A stretch of 64,000 nt of DNA from Tritonibacter horizontis (GCF_001518015.1 NZ_LPUY01000017.1:23197-87196), one strand, 5' to 3'; counted from the first letter of the stretch, positions 9,794 through 19,001 are shown. Notes: generated from the letters alone by a model not told the origin. Made by a program: numbers and translations.

Positions 9794-11353
9794 ATGACAG
9801 AGACCCCGCTCCCGGCGCCCGCGCTTCAATTCTCCGACGATCAGGCGCAAGCCTATGACAGCCTGACCGAACAGCTGCGCCAGGCGGGTGTCGATCTGGG
9901 CGAAGACCTGCTGCATCCACCGCGCGGCGACACCGGGGTCACCGCTGTGATCGGCAAGGCCGGGTCGGGCAAGACGCTGCTGCTGGCGGAGTTCTACAAG
10001 GCGCTGGCTGCGGCGGGGGTCGATGTGGTTTCCGGCGACTATGAAAGCCGCAAGAAAAACGAGGACAAGCGCACCCTTGCGATTCTGGCGCCGACCAACA
10101 AGGCCGCCAGCGTGCTGCGTCTGCGCGGCGTGCCGGCCACCACCATTCACCGGATTCTGTATACGCCGGTCTATGATCCGGAATACGAACGCATCGCCGA
10201 ATGGCTGACAGGCGAGGGCGAGCGCCCCGAAATCGAAGGCATCACCGAAGAGGCCCTGAGCCGCGCGGCGGCGTTCTTCCAGAAGAATAAATCCATCCCC
10301 GGCGCGCTGGCCTCTGCCGGGCTGCGGGGGTCGGATTTCATCACCGGCTGGAAACGGCGCGAGGAACCGCTGGACATCGGTTTTGTCGATGAGGCCTCGA
10401 TGCTGGACAATCGCCAGTTCGAGGACCTCAAGGAGATCTTTCCGACGCTGGTTCTGTTTGGCGACCCGGCGCAGCTGGCGCCGGTGAACCAGTCCGGCTC
10501 GATGGTGTTCGAGGGGCTGCCCAAGGAGCGCCAGCTGATCCTGAACCGCATACACCGGCAGGAGGCGGACAACCCGATCCTGGATCTGGCCCATGCGCTG
10601 GCCGATCCGCAGCTGGGGTTCGAGGATTTTGAACGCATGGTCGAGGACAAGGCCCGTCAGGATGACCGTGTGGTCTGGGGCCAGCGGGTCGAGGTCGATC
10701 TGATGGCGCGCTCGCCGGTGCTGGTCTGGCGCAACAACACCCGCATCCGGCTGATCAACGCGTTCCGTGCGGTCTATGGCGCGCCCGAGGATGCGCTGTT
10801 GCCGGGCGAGCCGCTGATCTGCGACGGGTTGGAGCTGCCGTTGAAACACCGCAAGAAGCGGCTCGACCTGGAGGCGCGCGGGCTGATCAAGGGGGCGCAG
10901 GTGATTTACCTTGGCCCCGGTCGCAAGCCCGGATTTTCGCGGCTGCACGTGATGGGGGCCGAAGATCCGCAGGTCTCGGCCGCCTCGATCGTGAAGATCG
11001 AGAAACCCGACGAGGAAGAGCCGTTCATTCCCTTTGCCGCGCGCATGGGCGCGACCTTTCTGCATGGCGCGGCGGTGACGATCCACAAGGCGCAAGGCTC
11101 GCAATGGGACACCACGCAGGTGTTTGCGCCCGACATCTATGCTGCTGCCCGCATGGGCCGGGTGGAGGCGGGGCAACCGCTGTGGAAACGCCTGGCCTAT
11201 GTGGCGATCACCCGCGCTCAGGAGCGGCTGATCTGGGTGGTGCGCAACCGGTTGGCGAAACCCAGCGGCGTGCTGCCGATTGACGATTTGCGGGCGGCCC
11301 CGGCTGCTGCATTGACCTTGGAACTTCAGGAGGAGGAGGAGGCCCCCGTATGA
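9794..11353 (+). CDS. RecD-like / UvrD-type ATP-dependent DNA helicase
   Basis: A 519-residue superfamily 1 helicase with a single ATPase core, not the full RecD of RecBCD. Seen: Walker A IGKAGSGKT near 54, a long insert, Walker B VDEASMLD near 197, motif III GDPAQLAPV near 221, motif IV-type RIHR near 250, and the C-terminal UvrD_C_2 motifs TIHKAQGSQWDT near 428 and YVAITRAQERL near 470. It is likely a DNA repair or recombination helicase or a Dda-like 5'-3' enzyme. The stop codon overlaps the following SDR gene by four bases (ATGA), so the two are translationally coupled, though I see no functional link between them. Confidence 0.88.
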   Translation: MTETPLPAPALQFSDDQAQAYDSLTEQLRQAGVDLGEDLLHPPRGDTGVTAVIGKAGSGKTLLLAEFYKALAAAGVDVVSGDYESRKKNEDKRTLAILAPTNKAASVLRLRGVPATTIHRILYTPVYDPEYERIAEWLTGEGERPEIEGITEEALSRAAAFFQKNKSIPGALASAGLRGSDFITGWKRREEPLDIGFVDEASMLDNRQFEDLKEIFPTLVLFGDPAQLAPVNQSGSMVFEGLPKERQLILNRIHRQEADNPILDLAHALADPQLGFEDFERMVEDKARQDDRVVWGQRVEVDLMARSPVLVWRNNTRIRLINAFRAVYGAPEDALLPGEPLICDGLELPLKHRKKRLDLEARGLIKGAQVIYLGPGRKPGFSRLHVMGAEDPQVSAASIVKIEKPDEEEPFIPFAARMGATFLHGAAVTIHKAQGSQWDTTQVFAPDIYAAARMGRVEAGQPLWKRLAYVAITRAQERLIWVVRNRLAKPSGVLPIDDLRAAPAAALTLELQEEEEAPV

Positions 11354-12090
11354 CAACCCGCACAATTCTGGTGACCGGTGCCAGTTCCGGCATTGGCCGC
11401 GCGGTGGCAGAGCGGTTCCTGGCCGAAGGCTGGACCGTCGGCCTGTTGGCACGGCGCGCGCCCCTGTTGGCAGAAATCGCCGAGGGTCATCGCCGTGCCG
11501 TGGTGCTGCCCTGCGATGTGACCGACCCGGAGGCGGTGACAGCGGCCTTCGCGCAATTCAGTTCCGAGGCCAGGCGGCTGGATGTGTTGTTCAACAATGC
11601 CGGGATCTTCACGCCGCCGGGCACCATCGATGAAATCGCGCTCGAGGATTGGTTCACGGCCGTGAATGTGAATCTCAACGGTATGTTCCTTTGTGCGCGG
11701 GCGGCCTTTGCCCAGATGCGGGCGCAGGCGCCGCAGGGCGGGCGGATCATCAACAATGGCTCCATCGCCGCCCATGTGCCACGGCCGCAGAGCGCGCCCT
11801 ATGCGGCGACCAAGGCGGCGGTGACCGGGCTGACCAAATCCCTGTCGCTGGATGGCCGCGCCTTTGACATTGCTTGCGGCCAGATCGACATCGGCAATGC
11901 CCGCACGTCGATGGTGGCGGATCTGGCGCAGCGGCAGGCAGAGGCCGACCCGGATGGACCGGCGCTGGACAGTTTTGATGTCGCGGATGCGGCGGCCTCG
12001 GTGCTGCATATGGCGCAGTTGCCGCCAGAGGCCAATGTGCAGTTCATGACCTTGATGGCGACCAAAATGCCCTATATCGGACGCGGATAG
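11350..12090 (+). CDS. Short-chain dehydrogenase/reductase family oxidoreductase
   Basis: A 246-residue classical SDR using NAD(P)H; substrate unknown. Seen: the cofactor motif TGASSGIG at 10-17, CDVTDPEA near 55, NNAG near 82, the catalytic Ser in NNGSIAAH near 138 and YxxxK in YAATK near 152. The start ATG overlaps the helicase stop (ATGA). It ends 33 bp before a very long inverted repeat that separates it from the convergent TIGR02186 gene. Confidence 0.9.
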   Translation: MTTRTILVTGASSGIGRAVAERFLAEGWTVGLLARRAPLLAEIAEGHRRAVVLPCDVTDPEAVTAAFAQFSSEARRLDVLFNNAGIFTPPGTIDEIALEDWFTAVNVNLNGMFLCARAAFAQMRAQAPQGGRIINNGSIAAHVPRPQSAPYAATKAAVTGLTKSLSLDGRAFDIACGQIDIGNARTSMVADLAQRQAEADPDGPALDSFDVADAAASVLHMAQLPPEANVQFMTLMATKMPYIGRG

Positions 12091-12122
12091 CAGCGCCTAG
12101 ATCGCTGGGGGGGGGCTCCCGC

Positions 12123-12182
12123 CCGGACCCAGTCCAATGTGACCCTGCCCAGTTGGGCTGGGTCATATTGGACCTTGTCCGG
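12123..12182. terminator. Long imperfect inverted repeat, probable bidirectional terminator
   Basis: Two 29-base arms (12123-12151 and 12154-12182) around a GT centre match at 24 of 29 positions. The outer CCGGAC/GTCCGG, middle GTCCAAT/ATTGGAC, TGACCC/GGGTCA and inner GCCCA/TGGGC blocks pair exactly. It sits between the convergent SDR and TIGR02186 genes. No T tract follows on either strand. Confidence 0.6.
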
Positions 12183-12228
12183 TTGGGCGTGGCGCCGCGC
12201 TGGTGCGCGGCGCCGGGCGCGTCCGGGA

Positions 12229-13035
12229 TCAGCTGTTGCGCAGCATCTGGAAGAGCGCCGCCGCCCCCCAGCCTGACAGCGCCGCAATCACCAGGGCCAG
12301 CAGGCCATAGAGCGGCGGCTGGTCCTGTGACAGGTTGTAGAGAAACCGCTCCAGCCCGACCTTGTTCACCTGGATCACGGTCTCGTATCGCGAGACCACC
12401 CGGCCAGCGCGGGTGAGGAAAATCCGCGTCTCATATTCACCCTCGATCAGATCCGCCGGCATTTGCAGGGCGGTGCGGAACAGGGTCTGTTCATCAAGCG
12501 TGACCGCGTTTTCCTGCAGGGAATAAAAGCCCTTTTCCTCGCGAATGCGCATCAGCGCGTTGGAGAAATCCTGCGCGCCCTGCAGCGTTGAGCCCACTGA
12601 ACGGATCGCGCGGCGGATGGAGATCTTGTGGCGCAGATCCTCGGTATCGCGCAGTACGGCGCCGAAGGGCGCACTGGTGGCCACCGCGTAAAAGCTCGGC
12701 GCCGAATCCACCGACACACTTGCCGTATTGACCCAGATCCCCATGCTGCGGTCCTTGCGGCGCACGATGACCGGCTCCTTGGGGCCGGAGACGGTGACGA
12801 TCACCTCCAGCGGGGCCGTGGTCGGGATCGGGGTTTCGCGTTTGACCGCGCCGAAGATCAGGATCTCGGAGCCATCGAAATTGGCGGTGATGGCGACGCG
12901 GTCGTGGCTGAGGCCCAGCACGACCTCCTCGGCCTGGGCGGGTGAGGTGACTGAGGCGAATGGGGCGACCAAGACCAGGACACAGGCCGCACAGAGGGAG
13001 GCCAGCAGGGCGTGCAGGGACCGCAGGATCCTCAT
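12229..13035 (-). CDS. TIGR02186 family protein, membrane-anchored periplasmic
   Basis: A 268-residue protein of the conserved TIGR02186 family (function unproven). Seen: an N-terminal signal/anchor helix (about 5-30, ending AQA), a beta-rich extracytoplasmic part with EVVLGLSHDRVAI and LEVIVTVSGP, and a C-terminal membrane helix YGLLALVIAALSGWGAAALF near 240-260. It overlaps by four bases with the TauE/SafE gene upstream, an arrangement that recurs in Rhodobacteraceae (from memory). It is therefore probably an accessory or partner subunit of that anion exporter. What it binds is not known. Confidence 0.8.
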   Translation of the reverse strand: MRILRSLHALLASLCAACVLVLVAPFASVTSPAQAEEVVLGLSHDRVAITANFDGSEILIFGAVKRETPIPTTAPLEVIVTVSGPKEPVIVRRKDRSMGIWVNTASVSVDSAPSFYAVATSAPFGAVLRDTEDLRHKISIRRAIRSVGSTLQGAQDFSNALMRIREEKGFYSLQENAVTLDEQTLFRTALQMPADLIEGEYETRIFLTRAGRVVSRYETVIQVNKVGLERFLYNLSQDQPPLYGLLALVIAALSGWGAAALFQMLRNS

Positions 13036-13949
13036 TTCGTCACCCGGACCGGGCTGAGCGAGTAGATCTCGCTGGGTTCCAACAAGAGGTCGAGCGCCAG
13101 TTTGGCGCAGACCAGCAGCACCAGCAGCGCCAGGAGGATCCGCAGTTGCTCTGCCTTCAGGCGCATGCCGATGCGGGTGCCGAACTGGGCCCCGACCACA
13201 CCGCCCACCAGCAGCAGCACCGCAAGCACGATATCGACTGTCTGGTTGGTGATCGCATGCATCATGGTGGTGGCGGCGGTGACGGTGATGATCTGAAACA
13301 ACGAGGTGCCGACCACCACCTTGGTGGGCATGCCGAGGAGATAGATCATTGCGGGCACCATGATAAAGCCGCCGCCGACGCCCATGATCGCGGTGAGCAT
13401 ACCAACAAAGAGGCCAACCGCCACGGGAGGCAGGATCGAGATATAGAGCCCGGAGGTGCGAAACCGCATCTTGAACGGCAGGCTATGGACCCAGCCGCGT
13501 TGCTTGCGCTTGGGCGGGGTGCCGCGTCTGGATTTGCGCAGGGCGTTGACGCTTTCGATGAACATCAGCCCGCCGACGATGCCAAGGAAAACCACATAGC
13601 ACAGGGTGACGAACAGATCGACCTGACCCAGCGATTTCAGGTAGTTGAAGATCGCAATGCCAAGGACCGCGCCGATCATGCCGCCGACCTGCAGCACCAC
13701 CCCCATCTTGAGATCCACCGAGCGGCGGCGCAGGTGGGCCAGCACGCCAGAGACCGAAGAGGCGACGATCTGATTGGCCCCGGTGGCAACCGCGACGGCG
13801 GGCGGGATGCCGATAAAGAACAAAAGCGGCGTCAGAAGAAACCCGCCGCCGACGCCAAACATCCCCGACAGCACCCCCACCATGCCGCCAAGTCCCAGAA
13901 CGAGGAACGCGTTCACGGAGACTTCGGCGATGGGAAGATAGATGTTCAT
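13032..13949 (-). CDS. TauE/SafE-type sulfite or organosulfonate exporter (TSUP family)
   Basis: A 305-residue membrane protein of the TSUP family, which moves sulfite, sulfoacetate or related sulfur anions across the inner membrane. Seen: the paired family repeats GGMVGVLSGMFGVGGGFLLTP near 20-40 and VGLFVGMLTAIMGVGGGFIMVP near 185-205, with about eight hydrophobic helices and a basic cytoplasmic loop (RKSRRGTPPKRKQR) in the middle. The start is at ATG 13949, giving MNIYLP; reading further upstream only adds a non-homologous arginine-rich stretch. It forms a two-gene operon with the TIGR02186 gene. No taurine or sulfonate catabolic gene is nearby, so the substrate is open. Confidence 0.9.
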   Translation of the reverse strand: MNIYLPIAEVSVNAFLVLGLGGMVGVLSGMFGVGGGFLLTPLLFFIGIPPAVAVATGANQIVASSVSGVLAHLRRRSVDLKMGVVLQVGGMIGAVLGIAIFNYLKSLGQVDLFVTLCYVVFLGIVGGLMFIESVNALRKSRRGTPPKRKQRGWVHSLPFKMRFRTSGLYISILPPVAVGLFVGMLTAIMGVGGGFIMVPAMIYLLGMPTKVVVGTSLFQIITVTAATTMMHAITNQTVDIVLAVLLLVGGVVGAQFGTRIGMRLKAEQLRILLALLVLLVCAKLALDLLLEPSEIYSLSPVRVTK

Positions 13950-14069
13950 ATCCGTGACGGGTCTTTTATTGTGCGTTCGGTCAATAAAATACCGCGCGGC
14001 AGAGGATGCGGCGCTGGTTTGGACCAACTGTAGTGCAGGGAAATTTCGAAAGCGACTGCCAGTCTTGGA

Positions 14070-14105
14070 AAAACGCCCCCGCGCTCGGAACTGAGGCGGG
14101 GGCGC
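14070..14105 (-). terminator. Intrinsic terminator of the BMP/nucleoside importer operon
   Basis: Perfect nine-base arms CGCCCCCGC (14075-14083) and GCGGGGGCG (14097-14105); read on the minus strand they are followed by TTTTT. It lies 60 bp after the last permease gene. Confidence 0.85.
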
Positions 14106-14164
14106 TACAGGCGCGGGCGGATGCCCGCTGATGGGATGGCCTGTTGGCCGGGGCTGGCGTGGCC

Positions 14165-15172
14165 CTAGCGTTCCTTCACATAGGGTTGGCCGCCGGCACG
14201 GGGCGGGATCGCCTTGCCGACAAAACCGGCGAGGATCACCACGGTCAGGATATAGGGCAGGGCGTCCATCACCTGCACCGGGATGGTAAAGCCGCCGAAC
14301 TGGATGCTCTGGAATCGCAGGGCGATGGCCTGCAGCAGACCAAAGAGCAGACAGGCCCCCAGCGCATGCCAGGGCCGCCATTTGGCAAAGATCAGTGCCG
14401 CCAGCGCGATATAGCCGCGCCCGGAGGTCATCTCGCGCACGAAGCCGGCCTGCAGGCCAGTCGCCAGATAGGCGCCGGCAATGCCGCAGAGCAGGCCGCA
14501 AATGCCCACTGCCGCAAACCGAAGCCCCTGCACGGAAACACCTGCGGTATCCACCGCCGCCGGGTTTTCCCCCACCGCCCGCAGCCGCAGGCCAAAGCGG
14601 GTGCGAAACAGCACCCACCAGGTCAGCGGCACAAACAACAGCGCCACATAGACCAGGATGGAATGGCCGGAGATCAGCTCGGAGTAGAGCTGCTGGATCG
14701 GGCCTGCTTCCTTGATCAGCTCGTTCAGGGGACGGTCGGCGGCCGCCGCATCGGCGGGGCCGATGGCAAAGGGCAGCTCGATCCCGTTGAACCGCCCGTC
14801 GGTGAGCAGGGACGGCGTGCGCCCGCCCTGCCGGAACCAGCTTTCGGCGATCAGCACCGTCAGACCAGAGGCCAGGAAATTGAGCGCCACGCCGGAAATC
14901 AGCTGATTGCCGCGAAAGGTGATGGAGGCAAGCCCATGCAGGCCCGAGAGCACCAGCGAAGAGGCGACACCGGACAGCAGGCCGAGCCAGACATTGCCGG
15001 TGGCCGCCGCAACCGCAGCGGAGAAGAACGCCGCCATCAGCATCTTGCCCTCAAGGCCGATGTCAAAGATGCCCGCGCGTTCCGAGAACAGACCGGCCAG
15101 GCAGGCCAGCAGCAGCGGGGTTGCCATGCGCATGGTGCTGTCGAGCACCTGAATCAGGGTGAGGAAATCCAT
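14165..15172 (-). CDS. ABC transporter permease, BMP/nucleoside (NupQ/YufQ-like)
   Basis: A 335-residue inner-membrane permease of the branched-chain/simple-sugar permease superfamily. Seen: eight to ten hydrophobic segments, and the family hallmarks ATPLLLACLAGLFSERAGIFDIGLEG near 17-42 and GLRLRAVGENPAAVDTAGV near 215. The sequence block SERAGxxDIGLEG is typical of the second permease in nucleoside-type importers (NupQ, RnsD). It overlaps the first permease gene by one base. With the neighbouring ATPase, permease and lipoprotein-like binding protein it forms a complete importer whose substrate is probably a nucleoside. Confidence 0.92.
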   Translation of the reverse strand: MDFLTLIQVLDSTMRMATPLLLACLAGLFSERAGIFDIGLEGKMLMAAFFSAAVAAATGNVWLGLLSGVASSLVLSGLHGLASITFRGNQLISGVALNFLASGLTVLIAESWFRQGGRTPSLLTDGRFNGIELPFAIGPADAAAADRPLNELIKEAGPIQQLYSELISGHSILVYVALLFVPLTWWVLFRTRFGLRLRAVGENPAAVDTAGVSVQGLRFAAVGICGLLCGIAGAYLATGLQAGFVREMTSGRGYIALAALIFAKWRPWHALGACLLFGLLQAIALRFQSIQFGGFTIPVQVMDALPYILTVVILAGFVGKAIPPRAGGQPYVKER

Positions 15173-16266
15173 CAGGCGTTCTCCTTCCTGAGGGCGAGGA
15201 ATATCTTTTCAATCGGCATCCGCACCATATTGTCGAGCGCGCCGGTGAACAGGATCACCAGGGCCTGGATGACCACGATCAGTTCCGACGGGATATTGGT
15301 CCAGAGCGCCAGTTCCGCGCCGCCCTGATAGAGAAAGCCGAACAGGATTGCCGCGAGGAAGACGCCGAAGGGGTGGTTGCGCCCCATCAGGGCCACCGCG
15401 ATGCCGATAAACCCGGCTCCCTCTGTCGCGTTCAGCACCAGCCGTTCGGCCTCGCCCATGACGTTGTTGGTGGCCATCAGGCCGCAGAGCGCGCCGGAGA
15501 TCAGCATGGTGATCATCACGGTCCGTACCGGTGAAATCCCGGCATAGACCGCGCCGCGTTCGGATTTGCCAAGCGCGCGGATCTCGTGTCCGAGCGGCGT
15601 GTGCCAGATCAGGCCCCAGACCACAACGCAGGCGGCAATGCCGACAAACAGCGTCACATTGGCGGGCGAGGATTTGGAAAACTCGATGCCGATGGGGGCG
15701 AGGATGTCATGCAGCGACGGCAATTGTGCGCTTTCGGGGAAGCGGCCGGTTGCGGGTTCCATCGACCCTTTGGGTTTCAGGGTGTTCACTAGCATATAGT
15801 TCAGCACCGCGGCGGCGATGAAGTTGAACATGATGGTGGTGATCACGATATGGCTGCCGCGTTTGGCCTGCAGATAGGCGGGGATCGCCGCCCAGGCCGC
15901 CCCGAAGAGCCCGGCCCCCAGGCCCGCAACGAGCAGGGCAATCGACCAATGGGGGAAGGGAATATAAAGGCAGACAATCGCCAGCCCCAGCCCGCCGAGC
16001 ATCGCCTGACCTTCGCCGCCGATGTTGAACAGCCCGGCATGGGCCGCGACCGCCACCGCAAGTCCGGTGAACAGGAAATTGGTGGCATAATAGAGCGTAT
16101 AGCCCCAGCCATTGGTGGAGCCCAGTGCGCCTTCGACCATCAGGTCCAGCGCCTCGATCGGGCTTTCGCCGATCAGCAGGATCACAATTGCGGAGATCAG
16201 GGCGGCCAGCAGCAGGCTGATCACCGGGATCAGAACCACATCGGCCCATTTTGGCATTTTTTCCAT
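15172..16266 (-). CDS. ABC transporter permease, BMP/nucleoside (NupP/YufP-like)
   Basis: A 364-residue inner-membrane permease, the first of the heterodimeric pair. Seen: an N-terminal helix PVISLLLAALISAIVILLIG near 13-32, the conserved FNIGGEGQAMLGGLG near 85-100, AAWAAIPAYLQAKRGSHIVI near 125 and IRALGKSERGAVYAGI near 230. It follows the ATPase stop directly and overlaps the next permease start by one base, so all four genes form one operon. Family certain, cargo inferred. Confidence 0.92.
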   Translation of the reverse strand: MEKMPKWADVVLIPVISLLLAALISAIVILLIGESPIEALDLMVEGALGSTNGWGYTLYYATNFLFTGLAVAVAAHAGLFNIGGEGQAMLGGLGLAIVCLYIPFPHWSIALLVAGLGAGLFGAAWAAIPAYLQAKRGSHIVITTIMFNFIAAAVLNYMLVNTLKPKGSMEPATGRFPESAQLPSLHDILAPIGIEFSKSSPANVTLFVGIAACVVVWGLIWHTPLGHEIRALGKSERGAVYAGISPVRTVMITMLISGALCGLMATNNVMGEAERLVLNATEGAGFIGIAVALMGRNHPFGVFLAAILFGFLYQGGAELALWTNIPSELIVVIQALVILFTGALDNMVRMPIEKIFLALRKENA

Positions 16267-17796
16267 TTACGCGGCCTCCCCCGCGACGCCGGCCATCATC
16301 AGGCCGAGTTCTTTTTCATCGGTTTGATCTGCGGGGCGTTCGCCCATGATCTTGCCGTCAAACATCACCGCAACCCGATCGCTGAGCGACAGGATCTCTT
16401 CCAGTTCCACCGAGACCAGCAGGATCGCCTTGCCCTGGTCGCGCAGGGCGACGATCTGCTGGTGGATGAATTCAATCGCCCCGATGTCGACGCCGCGGGT
16501 GGGCTGGCCGATCAGCAGCAGGTCGGGGTTGCGTTCGATTTCGCGTGCCACAACGAGTTTTTGCTGGTTGCCACCGGAAAAGCTTTTGGCGGCAAGCCAG
16601 GGGTTGGGGGGGCGGACGTCGAACTTTGCCATCTTGGCCTCGGTGTCGGCGCGCAGGGCGGCGTTGTTCAACAGGACGCCCTTGCGATAGATTTCCTCGC
16701 GGTGGTAGCCAAAGCCGATGTTTTCCCAGGCGTGGAAATCCATGATCAGGCCTTCGCGCTGGCGGTCTTCGGGGACATGGGCGATGCCTGCGTGCCGGCG
16801 CGACCGGGCGTCCGATCCGCTGCCCGAGAGGGGCAGGGGGGCGCCGTTGACGCGAATGGTGCCGGTGCCGACACGCATGCCGCCCAGCACTTCGAGGAGT
16901 TCCGACTGGCCATTGCCGGCCACCCCAGCCAGACCGAGGATTTCGCCGGCGCGCACGGTCAGGTCGATGCCCTTGACCCGCTCTACCCCGGCGCTGTCGA
17001 CGACAGAGAGGTTTTCGATTTCCAGAACCGGTTTGCCGGGACGCGCGGGCACTTTGTCCACCCGCAGCAGAACCTTGCGGCCCACCATCAGCTCGGCCAG
17101 CTGCTCGGGGCTGCTTTCCGAGGTTTTCACGGTGGCGTTCATCTCGCCCCGGCGCATCACCGATACCGTGTCGGTATATTCCATGATTTCACGCAGCTTG
17201 TGGGTGATCAGGATGATCGTCTTTCCCTCGCTGCGCAGACGGTCCAGAATGCGGAACAGCTGGTCCGCTTCGGGCGGGGTCAGCACGCCGGTGGGTTCGT
17301 CCAGGATCAGGATGTCGGCCTTGCGATAAAGCGCCTTGAGGATCTCCACCCGCTGTTGCAGGCCAACGCCGATCTCGTCGATGCGCTTGTCGGGGTCGAC
17401 GTAAAGTTCGTATTCTTCCTCCAGCTCCTTCAGCTCCTTGCGGGCGCGCGAAAGGGAGGGCATCAGAAGACCGCTGTCTTCGGCGCCGAGGACGATGTTT
17501 TCCAGAACGGTGAAATTCTCGACCAGTTTGAAGTGCTGGAACACCATGCCGATGCCGGCTGAAATGGCGGCCTGGCTGTCGGGGATCTCGGTCTTGGTGC
17601 CCTTGATCCAGATTTCGCCTTTGTCGGCCTTGTAGAACCCGTAGAGGATGCTCATCAGCGTGGATTTGCCGGCGCCGTTTTCGCCGATGATCCCGTGGAT
17701 CGTACCGGGCTGGACGCTGATCGAGATGTCCTTGTTCGCCTGGACCGGGCCAAAGGCCTTGGAAATGCCTTTGAGTTCGATTGCTGGTGCCGTCAT
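16267..17796 (-). CDS. ABC transporter ATP-binding protein with two ATPase domains (BMP/nucleoside importer)
   Basis: A 509-residue double-ATPase of the sugar/nucleoside importer class (NupO/RbsA-like). Seen: first Walker A GENGAGKST near 35, signature VGLQQRVEI near 145, Walker B ILILDEPT near 165; second half with GVAGNGQSE near 290 (a degenerate Walker A, usual for this class), signature SFSGGNQQK near 405 and the LIGQPTRGVD block near 425. ATG 17796 is chosen since GGGGAG lies six bases upstream; ATG 17814 has no good site. It is separated from the binding-protein gene by a hairpin with a T-rich tail. Confidence 0.93.
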   Translation of the reverse strand: MTAPAIELKGISKAFGPVQANKDISISVQPGTIHGIIGENGAGKSTLMSILYGFYKADKGEIWIKGTKTEIPDSQAAISAGIGMVFQHFKLVENFTVLENIVLGAEDSGLLMPSLSRARKELKELEEEYELYVDPDKRIDEIGVGLQQRVEILKALYRKADILILDEPTGVLTPPEADQLFRILDRLRSEGKTIILITHKLREIMEYTDTVSVMRRGEMNATVKTSESSPEQLAELMVGRKVLLRVDKVPARPGKPVLEIENLSVVDSAGVERVKGIDLTVRAGEILGLAGVAGNGQSELLEVLGGMRVGTGTIRVNGAPLPLSGSGSDARSRRHAGIAHVPEDRQREGLIMDFHAWENIGFGYHREEIYRKGVLLNNAALRADTEAKMAKFDVRPPNPWLAAKSFSGGNQQKLVVAREIERNPDLLLIGQPTRGVDIGAIEFIHQQIVALRDQGKAILLVSVELEEILSLSDRVAVMFDGKIMGERPADQTDEKELGLMMAGVAGEAA

Positions 17797-17899
17797 GCGG
17801 GCTCCCCTGTTCATCTCACCGCCGGTTGCTGCGGGGGCGGCCCCGAAGGCCGTCGTTCATGTTCTTGTCACCAAGAGGACCGGCACGGGAAAAACCAAA

Positions 17900-17929
17900 C
17901 CCGGAGGGCAGCTGAAAGCGACCTCCGGG
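17900..17929 (-). terminator. Hairpin between the binding protein and ATPase genes (attenuator)
   Basis: Perfect eight-base arms CCCGGAGG (17900-17907) and CCTCCGGG (17922-17929). On the minus strand a TTTGGTTTTT tail follows. It lies 75 bases past the binding-protein stop and would let that gene be expressed above the membrane subunits, as is common for importers. Confidence 0.6.
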
Positions 17930-18005
17930 CCAAATTGGACCGCCCCGTCCCCGGCGCGACCGCAAAAGGCGGGTCGCTGTGGGCACGGGGCGCAGATCAC
18001 ATGGA

Positions 18006-19001
18006 TCAGAAGCTGAGAGCCGGGCAGCTGTCGTCGCTGGTGTAGTCATGCACGACCACATCGCCGGCAACGATGGCGGCGCGGGCCGCTTCGACGGAGG
18101 CTTTCATCTCGTCGGTGACCAGAGCTTCGTTATGCTCGTCGATCGCAACGCCAACACCATCGGCCGCGAGGTCGAGGTTCTGGAAACCGGTTTCCAGATC
18201 GGCGCCGTCCTTCAGCGCGTTGTAAACGGCCACGTCCACGCGTTTCATCATGGAGGTCAGGACCTTGCCGGGATGCAGGTGGTTCTGGTTGCTGTCGACG
18301 CCGATGGACAGAACGCCCTCATCCGCAGCGGTTTGCAGAACGCCAACACCGGTGCCACCTGCCGCGGCAAAGACAACGTCAGAGCCTTGCGAGATCTGCG
18401 CCTTGGCCAGTTCGGAGCCTTTGACCGGATCGTTCCAGGCATCCGGCGTGGTGCCGGTCATGTTGGAGACGACAGTGGCGTCCGGGTTCACCGACTTCAC
18501 ACCCTGGGCATAGCCACAGGCGAATTTGCGGATCAGCGGGATGTCCATGCCACCGATAAAGCTGACGGTGCCGGATTTGGAGGCTTCGGCGGCCATGACG
18601 CCCGCCAGATAGGAGCCTTCATGCTCGGCAAAGGAGATGGTCTGCACGTTCGGCAGATCGGCCCAGCCGTCGATGTTGACGAATTTGGTGTCCGGGTAGT
18701 CCGGCGCCACGTTTTCGATCGTCGAGGTCATGGCAAAGCCCATGGTGATGATCGGGTTCGCGCCGCGCTCTGCAAAGCGGCGCAGGGCCTGTTCGCGCTG
18801 GGCGTCGGATTTCAATTCGATTTCCAGGTATTCGCCACCTGTTTCTTCAACCCAACGCTGGGCGCCGTTATACGCCGCTTCGTTGAAGGATTTGTCGAAC
18901 TTGCCACCAAGGTCGAAAATCAGGGCCGGGTCGGCCAGTGCGGCGCCAGCCGACAGCGCGACCGCAGCCGCCGCGCCCATGAGCGATTTCATCAGGGTCA
19001 T
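18006..19001 (-). CDS. BMP family ABC transporter substrate-binding protein
   Basis: A 331-residue periplasmic binding protein of the basic membrane protein (Bmp/PnrA) family, whose characterised members bind purine or other nucleosides. Seen: a signal peptide (residues 1-23, cleavage after ALA), then PALIFDLGGKFDKSFNEAAYNGAQRW, which carries the family's FDKSFN nucleoside-loop motif, VSFIGGMDIPLIRKFACGYAQG near 180 and VFAAAGGTGVGVLQTA near 230. GGGAG precedes ATG 19001. Leader gene of a four-gene importer operon. The deoD gene 15 kb away could process the imported nucleosides. Confidence 0.93.
   Translation of the reverse strand: MTLMKSLMGAAAAVALSAGAALADPALIFDLGGKFDKSFNEAAYNGAQRWVEETGGEYLEIELKSDAQREQALRRFAERGANPIITMGFAMTSTIENVAPDYPDTKFVNIDGWADLPNVQTISFAEHEGSYLAGVMAAEASKSGTVSFIGGMDIPLIRKFACGYAQGVKSVNPDATVVSNMTGTTPDAWNDPVKGSELAKAQISQGSDVVFAAAGGTGVGVLQTAADEGVLSIGVDSNQNHLHPGKVLTSMMKRVDVAVYNALKDGADLETGFQNLDLAADGVGVAIDEHNEALVTDEMKASVEAARAAIVAGDVVVHDYTSDDSCPALSF

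Noticed and set aside
13950..14618. Upstream extension of the TauE/SafE gene to about 528 residues
   Set aside because: The added part is the frame-shifted mirror of the nearby permease gene, and ATG 13949 gives the normal family length.
15850..17562. A 570-codon plus-strand frame opposite the ABC importer genes
   Set aside because: It lies antisense to the permease and double-ATPase genes, which have full motif support. The frame has no recognisable domain.
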